A stretch of 64,000 bases of DNA from Paragonimus westermani. Taxonomy: Eukaryota > Platyhelminthes > Trematoda > Plagiorchiida > Troglotrematidae. Positions 59,641 to 64,000 of the stretch are shown here, in pieces. Numbering within the stretch: position 1 is the stretch's first letter; every line of letters starts with the position of its first letter. The stretch lies in assembly GCA_008508345.1 (NCBI GenBank), contig QNGE01001259.1:85961-149960 (forward strand). The letters run 5' to 3'. The notes beneath the pieces were generated by a model. The model ran no database searches, had not been told where the DNA came from, and saw only the letters and a list, made by a program, of their open reading frames with translations. The translations under genes were made by a program, and so were the position numbers.

Positions 59641-60530
59641 CCGTCAGACATTTGAACAGGTTATCACAAAATACCGTACCGGCGTGGACATCCTACCTGA
59701 TGAAAGACTGACCGTTCTTGATTGTGTTGGTGACAACCTGTTGGTGTTTGACACTTCCCAAGCAGCACAAACAATGCCAGACGCTATATCTCCCACTAGG
59801 CTAAATACTTCAGAATACGATTCGCATCATCAAAATGTAAAGTGCTCCGCACGATTTTTGTAATTACGCAGAATTGACATTAGTTAATGAAGTTATGGAG
59901 GTTGTTGACCGGTTTTATGCCTGCGAACCTGCATCAGCAGCAGAGACGAAGGTGTAGGGAATGAAACAGAAGCGCGCATCTCTAAGGCTAGGGCGGTGTT
60001 CGCCAACCAGGGGCACCTATGGCGACAAAAAGATATCTCTCTGAGGCTTAAAGGTCGCGTATATAAGGTGACATTGAGGGGTGTAGTATCTTACGGCAAC
60101 GAAACTCGGCCGTTCAGGATAGAACACGTAAACTGTCTTCGGGTATTTGACCATCAATGTCTGCATTCAATCGCTCGTATCCGGTGGCACTAACGAGTAA
60201 GTTATGGAGAGGGTATTTGGTGGTGATTGTCAAACCAGTTGCTTCGTGCTCTCCTTACATATGCACAGACTTAGATGGTTAGGTCATATACTAAGAATGC
60301 CAGACAGTCTCCTGCCACAGCAAACAGCACTCGTTATCGGTGCCGCAGTCGAGTGGAGTAATGTGCGGAGCTCAACTAATGGTGACCTGGTGTACACAAA
60401 TGAAATCGTTCACCAAGGGGCTGATAACTGTAGGTAGAGTTCGCCACCCACGCTTGAGACCTCGCGACTCACAGAGTCGCAGGATGGAGACGTTAGATGA
60501 GGTGGCGACTAACCGACCTCAGTAGCATGA
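59640..60530 (+). pseudogene. RT palm/thumb and C-terminal domain of the RTE-like element
   Basis: GVDILPDERLTVLDCVGDNL aligns with GVDLLPGERLTDLDYADDKV of the copy at 12665. Tyr becomes Cys and the first Asp of the box becomes Gly. Further on come KARAVFANQGHLWRQKDISL, RLKGRVYKVTLRGVVSYGNE, HRLRWLGHILRMPDSLLPQQ and, in another frame, the PRDSQSRRMETL tail. Several frameshifts separate them. Confidence 0.8.
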
Positions 60531-60834
60531 ATGTTGTCGTTGTTTGGCTGAGTTGTCTGTGGAGTGAGCACATTCAATGACGTATGAAAGTCAAAGCCCT
60601 GAGAAAATGTCTTGCTGACTCCTTACTTTCACTTACAGCTCGGTTGCTTGTTTGCAAGGTGTGGGCACCCTGATGTTGAATGTTTGAATATACACTTGGC
60701 TATTTTTATTGGTTAGATCCCTTCCACTCCCTTTCGTTTTCTTGTATTCCTGTATAGAGTTTACTTGTTTTCGTCTTCACGGTTGTATGGCAGTTAAACA
60801 CACGTGTTGGGACTAGTAATGATCATGAACACGG

Positions 60835-61115
60835 GATGGAATTGCATACCGAATACGATAACACAGAAAAACAAATCCGAGTCGATCTATCTAAACTTAA
60901 ATCAATGAACTCATCTCAAAGTGGATGCAACTGGAAACAGCAGCTCTAACTGCAAACAGATTGAAATTCCGCCCCTTCGCCCGTTAAACCTTTATTCTGG
61001 ACAAAGTACAAGATGGACATTATTAATGTGGTCAGAGTTCAGCAAAACATCGAAAATCTAACACGCTGCTAGGATACCACAAATAAGGCGAGATCATCTA
61101 TTTTTATGTGCTTAT
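60835..61115. other. No recognised feature
   Basis: A short spacer between two RTE-like 3' ends. No motif was recognised. Confidence 0.5.
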
Positions 61116-61119
61116 AAGA

Positions 61120-61430
61120 TGTTCATGTTGACGCATCAGTTGCTCGAATCGATAGCCATTACGCGTAGAGAAATGTATGAAAACCGCCTAAGTGTCTCGC
61201 TGATGACACCTTACTCTCACTTGCAGCGCGGATATTTGTTTGCAAGGTGTAGGCACCTCGATGTTGAGTGCTTGAATATGGACGTAGTCAATTTCAGTAG
61301 TTAGGCCCCTTCACGTCCCCTTCTTTTTTCCTTCTCTCTCTTCCGGTTTGCTTTTTCTTCATGGTTGTGTGACAGTTAAGCATTAGTATGAACCACTGAT
61401 GTATTGCTGTCTATGATGATGATGAAGTGT
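61120..61430 (+). mobile_element. RTE-like 3' UTR, 5'-truncated insertion
   Basis: From a border somewhere at 61120-61190 to 61430 the sequence repeats the family 3' UTR: GTCTCGCTGATG, CTCTCACTTGCAGC, TTTGCAAGGTGTAGGCACC, CATGGTTGTGTGACAGTTAAGC, ACCACTGATGTATTGC and the tail TGATGATGATGA. It contains no ORF sequence, so it is an extreme 5' truncation. It is closer to the 63437 copy than to the UTR at 60540-60830 of the adjacent large element. Confidence 0.8.
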
Positions 61431-61434
61431 TCAT

Positions 61435-63430
61435 CATTGCCAACATCTTTACTGTTAACTGGTACGCGTGAGGTGTCCCAAAGGCCAACCACAAAAACAT
61501 CCCCTCAGTACCGTCTTCCGTGTAAGAAAAAAGCGAGGGAAATCAGAAAACTACGTGAGCAATAGCGCTACGTAACCTAACTCCATCCTGTTCAAATTCA
61601 AAACACATACTCGAGACGACAGCAGAACAATCAACGTACTAATTCCACAAAAAAATGTAACCCGTAAATCGATGAGAAGTTAATCGAGAGCAACAGCCCA
61701 TCTTTGCATGTACACAAACAATTCCAGGTATATTAGCAGCTTAACGCGGAATGGCTGTAAAGCACCCATTTATTCGCGCACGATTGTCATGGTATTGCCG
61801 GTCGCTGATGTCCGTAATCTTTGTTACATACTGGGGATAGGTACGTGTGCAATCAGATAATAAGAAATGTTGAACGGGAAAACAGCACGAACCGCATCTC
61901 TTAATTGCCCTGTCGACAGACTTCTGGGCAAATCTTTGTACAGGAGAATAAGCAACGTACCCAGTCGGCCAACCACGATCAGTCGGGGCAACAGAGGCGC
62001 TCATCATCGGGACACCAAGGCAACGAGCAGAATCGAAGCCAGCAAGTGTCAGGTTGCCAGTTGGAACGAATGGTCCTCCGGGAGCCGAATTATTTCGCCG
62101 AGTGCGCAGGAGATTAAAATACGCAGCCCAAACCTATCAGAGACAGCAGTTGAACAGAATTACATACAGCTAAGCAGTAAGCCGTTCGGCACTTCAGTTG
62201 GATAGAACGAGTAGTAATTGAGTATGGTAAGCACCAGTAGGTAAACCTCAACGCTAATCACTTCCGATGAAATCTCTCTCAAAGCCCGACAGTTATAAAA
62301 TGGGTGAACATCGAACGATGGGCATTGCCTTACTTTGATGAACAATGGATACCACATAAGGCTGCAACGGAGAACCACAAACTAACTGCGCAGAGCATAG
62401 TGGGTGTCTAGCGAGTGTGAGGGACAGAAAAATCAGATGGGGCTCTGAAAAAAAATGGAAATGAGTGAAGGAGGGAATCAATAATGGTTACGCAGATATC
62501 GATTGCTTCAACTGCACTGAGCAAAAGGAGATAAAGCGCTTAAACATACAGTTCCATTTTTGGTATACTTCTGATTGCCTGTGCAGTGCAAGCACAACGC
62601 ACATCCTTGTGAACAAAAAACTAGGGAGATCTTATTTCGAAGTGTAAGTGTACGCTCCCTCCAATCTGATGGACAAATAGTGAGGGGGAAGGCCAACAAG
62701 TCTATCTGTTTGATCTGATATGAGATTGGATCAGGCGCAGTCGTCTGCAGCAGCGAGTCACAGACACACTCTTAAACATTGCAGACGGATCCTGTGTTAA
62801 TGTCGGCAAGAGCACCACAGAGTATGGTGCGCTGAGACCTACAAGCTGGAGTCTAGATAAGCGATAAACTTGACATAACGTCTTCAACAAGTGAAGTGAC
62901 TAAACCCAGTGTTTGTCCATGGTTCGGGAAACAATAAGCCGGAGACTGGGAAAAGGAGAATCATACGAAGACCGATCTGTTGGACATGCTGACAAATTTT
63001 CTGAGTTAATACTGATATTATGAAATTGGGTTCCGTAGGAGGTAGAATGTGTTTGATTCACCGTACGTAACGCGGTTGGTTTGGAGCGTAGGTAAGTCGT
63101 GGTTTCATGCAAGATCTGACAAGCTCTCGATGGAAACTGGAATCGTAATCCAGCAAATGTCAACGCAACTGGAAAAGTACGTAGATCATAAAAGAGTGAA
63201 TGCGAATTAGTGACTAGGGTGTGATTCATTTAACCAAGCGCATACACAAAACAACAGCATAATAAGTGGTTATGTGAAGCATAGTGTCGGGAAAAAAACA
63301 CTTATTGAAACAACTGAAAGCGTTGTTCTATTCCAAAAAGCACGGATACCGTGCGCTTACTAACCGGCAATACAAGTTAACGCGTCAAATATGATCGTGA
63401 TTTGACGATATGCTTGTGGACGCGGATCAG
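61435..63430. other. Mostly unrecognised; one weak exon candidate
   Basis: At 61945-62115 (plus) an acceptor-like TTTGTACAG precedes a Gln/Ser-rich open segment (KQRTQSANHDQSGQQRRSSS), composition as in a disordered protein, with no good donor. Nothing else was recognised. Confidence 0.3.
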
Positions 63431-63436
63431 TAACAT

Positions 63437-64000
63437 TATAATGCATCATCATCATCAGAGACAGCAATACATCCGTGGTTTACACTAATGCTTAACAGCC
63501 ATACAACCATCAAGAAAAAACAAACCCTGTATAGGAAGGGAGAGAAGAAAAAAAGAAGGGGACGTGAAGGGACCCAACGACGGAAAATAACTACGTCCAT
63601 AATCAAACATTCAACAATCAAGGTGCCTACACCTTGCAACACAAACAACTGAGCTGCAAGTGAGAGTAAAGCGGCATCAGCGAGACAGCTTCCTTACGGC
63701 CTTCACTTCCCAGCGTCATTAAATGAACTCACTTCACAGACAACTCGGACAAACAACGACGACATTCACGCCACTGAGCCCGATTAGCCGCCATCTCACC
63801 TAGTGTCTCCAACCACCGACTCTGTGAGTCGCGAGGGCCCCAGCCCGGGAGACGAACACGACCCACAGTGGCCAACCACTTCGTGAACGACTTCATCTCC
63901 CTACGCCAGGTCATTATCTGACCACCTCGCACCTTACACCAGTCGGTCGCAGTGTCAGCGAACAGTGCTCGGTGTGGAAGACGACTAGCTGGCATCCTTA
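63437..64000 (-). mobile_element. RTE-like retrotransposon 3' part, running off the window edge
   Basis: The minus strand from the window end at 64000 to 63729 is one open frame of 88 codons in the C-terminal domain: MPASRLPHRALFADTATDW, KVRGGQIMTWRREMKSFTK, VGRVRLPGWGPRDSQSRWLE and TLGEMAANRAQWRECRRCL. This is the intact form of the decayed tail at 60260-60530. The 3' UTR follows to about 63437 and ends CTGATGATGATGATG, the RTE-type tail. It is the least damaged C-terminus here, so a relatively young insertion. The rest of the element lies beyond the window. Confidence 0.85.

Larger units (their letters stand above)
56044..60830 (+). mobile_element. RTE-like non-LTR retrotransposon, near full length, with 5' tandem duplication and nested Penelope-like insert
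   Basis: The 5' end at about 56044 is set by the shared start with 44627 (minus). 56149-57294 is a 573-base unit present twice, covering 5' UTR and the start of the endonuclease frame. The endonuclease runs to about 57990, with IVVLTGNINANVG (usually GDxNAxVG) near 57535-57565 and SDNGERLLQLYADRKLF. The RT starts with AAGLDGIVPA-like sequence (58500) and reaches TGFRPGRVFTVHIFTLQQIL and IFDSMGRSTLL at about 58765-58935, where a Penelope-like fragment interrupts it. The RT resumes at about 59645 with GVDILPDERL. The palm box reads CVGD at 59723-59734. The C-terminus (VFDHQCLHSIARIRWH, RLRWLGHILRMPDSLLP, RHPRLRPRDSQSRRMETL) is followed by a 3' UTR to about 60830. Many stops are present; it is not functional. 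Confidence 0.85.

Noticed and set aside
1..64000. tRNA, rRNA, CRISPR or bacterial operon features
   Set aside because: None seen. The sequence is eukaryotic and I found no cloverleaf, rRNA block or regularly spaced repeat array.

Overview
This is a eukaryotic contig with no sign of bacterial organisation. The retroelement repertoire (RTE/CR1-like non-LTR elements, Ty3/gypsy elements and Penelope-like elements whose protein motifs I recognise from trematodes) suggests a parasitic flatworm, probably a fluke. The moderate base composition would suit an opisthorchiid or fasciolid better than a schistosome. That species-level guess is inference. The window is mostly gene-poor, unique-looking non-coding DNA with decayed retroelements in clusters.

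Layout. 1-2250: nothing recognised. 2254-4491 (-): the one clear complete gene, an uninterrupted 745-codon leucine-rich-repeat type I membrane protein. 5313-7045: a (TA)n tract, a CR1-like element (-) whose endonuclease is joined directly to its C-terminus, and a repeat ending in a hammerhead-like motif. 7065-11580: nothing recognised. 11585-12675: RTE-like element (-) interrupted by a 633-base assembly gap. 12715-16750: nothing recognised. 16752-22474 (-): a set of probable exons, including one S/P/N/Q-rich exon with good splice sites. Four pieces fall in the order of Mab-21/cGAS-like nucleotidyltransferase motifs, with a deleted Ty3/gypsy copy (20094-22120, +) between the first two.

23497-24830 (+): C-terminus and 3' UTR of the same CR1-like family, followed by a diverged second 3' UTR. 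24830-33240: nothing recognised. 33350-33790 (+), 34270-34400 (+) and 39395-39790 (+): single fragments of a non-LTR element, gypsy gag and a Penelope-like element. 42700-43440 (+): gypsy gag/protease relic carrying a copy of the hammerhead-associated repeat. 43600-44627 (-): 5' fragment of an RTE-like element. 45090-45830: two weak exon candidates on opposite strands. 47390-49960 (-): long decayed non-LTR element (endonuclease, RT, C-terminus). 51950-52525 (+): second hammerhead-associated repeat.

56044-60830 (+): the most complete RTE-like element, with an apparently identical 573-bp tandem duplication at its 5' end and a Penelope-like fragment nested in its RT domain. 61120-61430 (+) and 63437-64000 (-): further 3' ends of that family.

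Biology. Apart from the LRR receptor-like gene and the putative Mab-21-like gene, nearly all recognisable coding sequence is dead retroelement with stops, frameshifts, internal deletions or lost catalytic residues. The copies show insertion into each other, inverted pairs 12-14 kb apart and recombination between elements. The points most worth following are the split Mab-21/cGAS-like candidate, the hammerhead-like cores at repeat ends, and the exact 573-bp tandem duplication.
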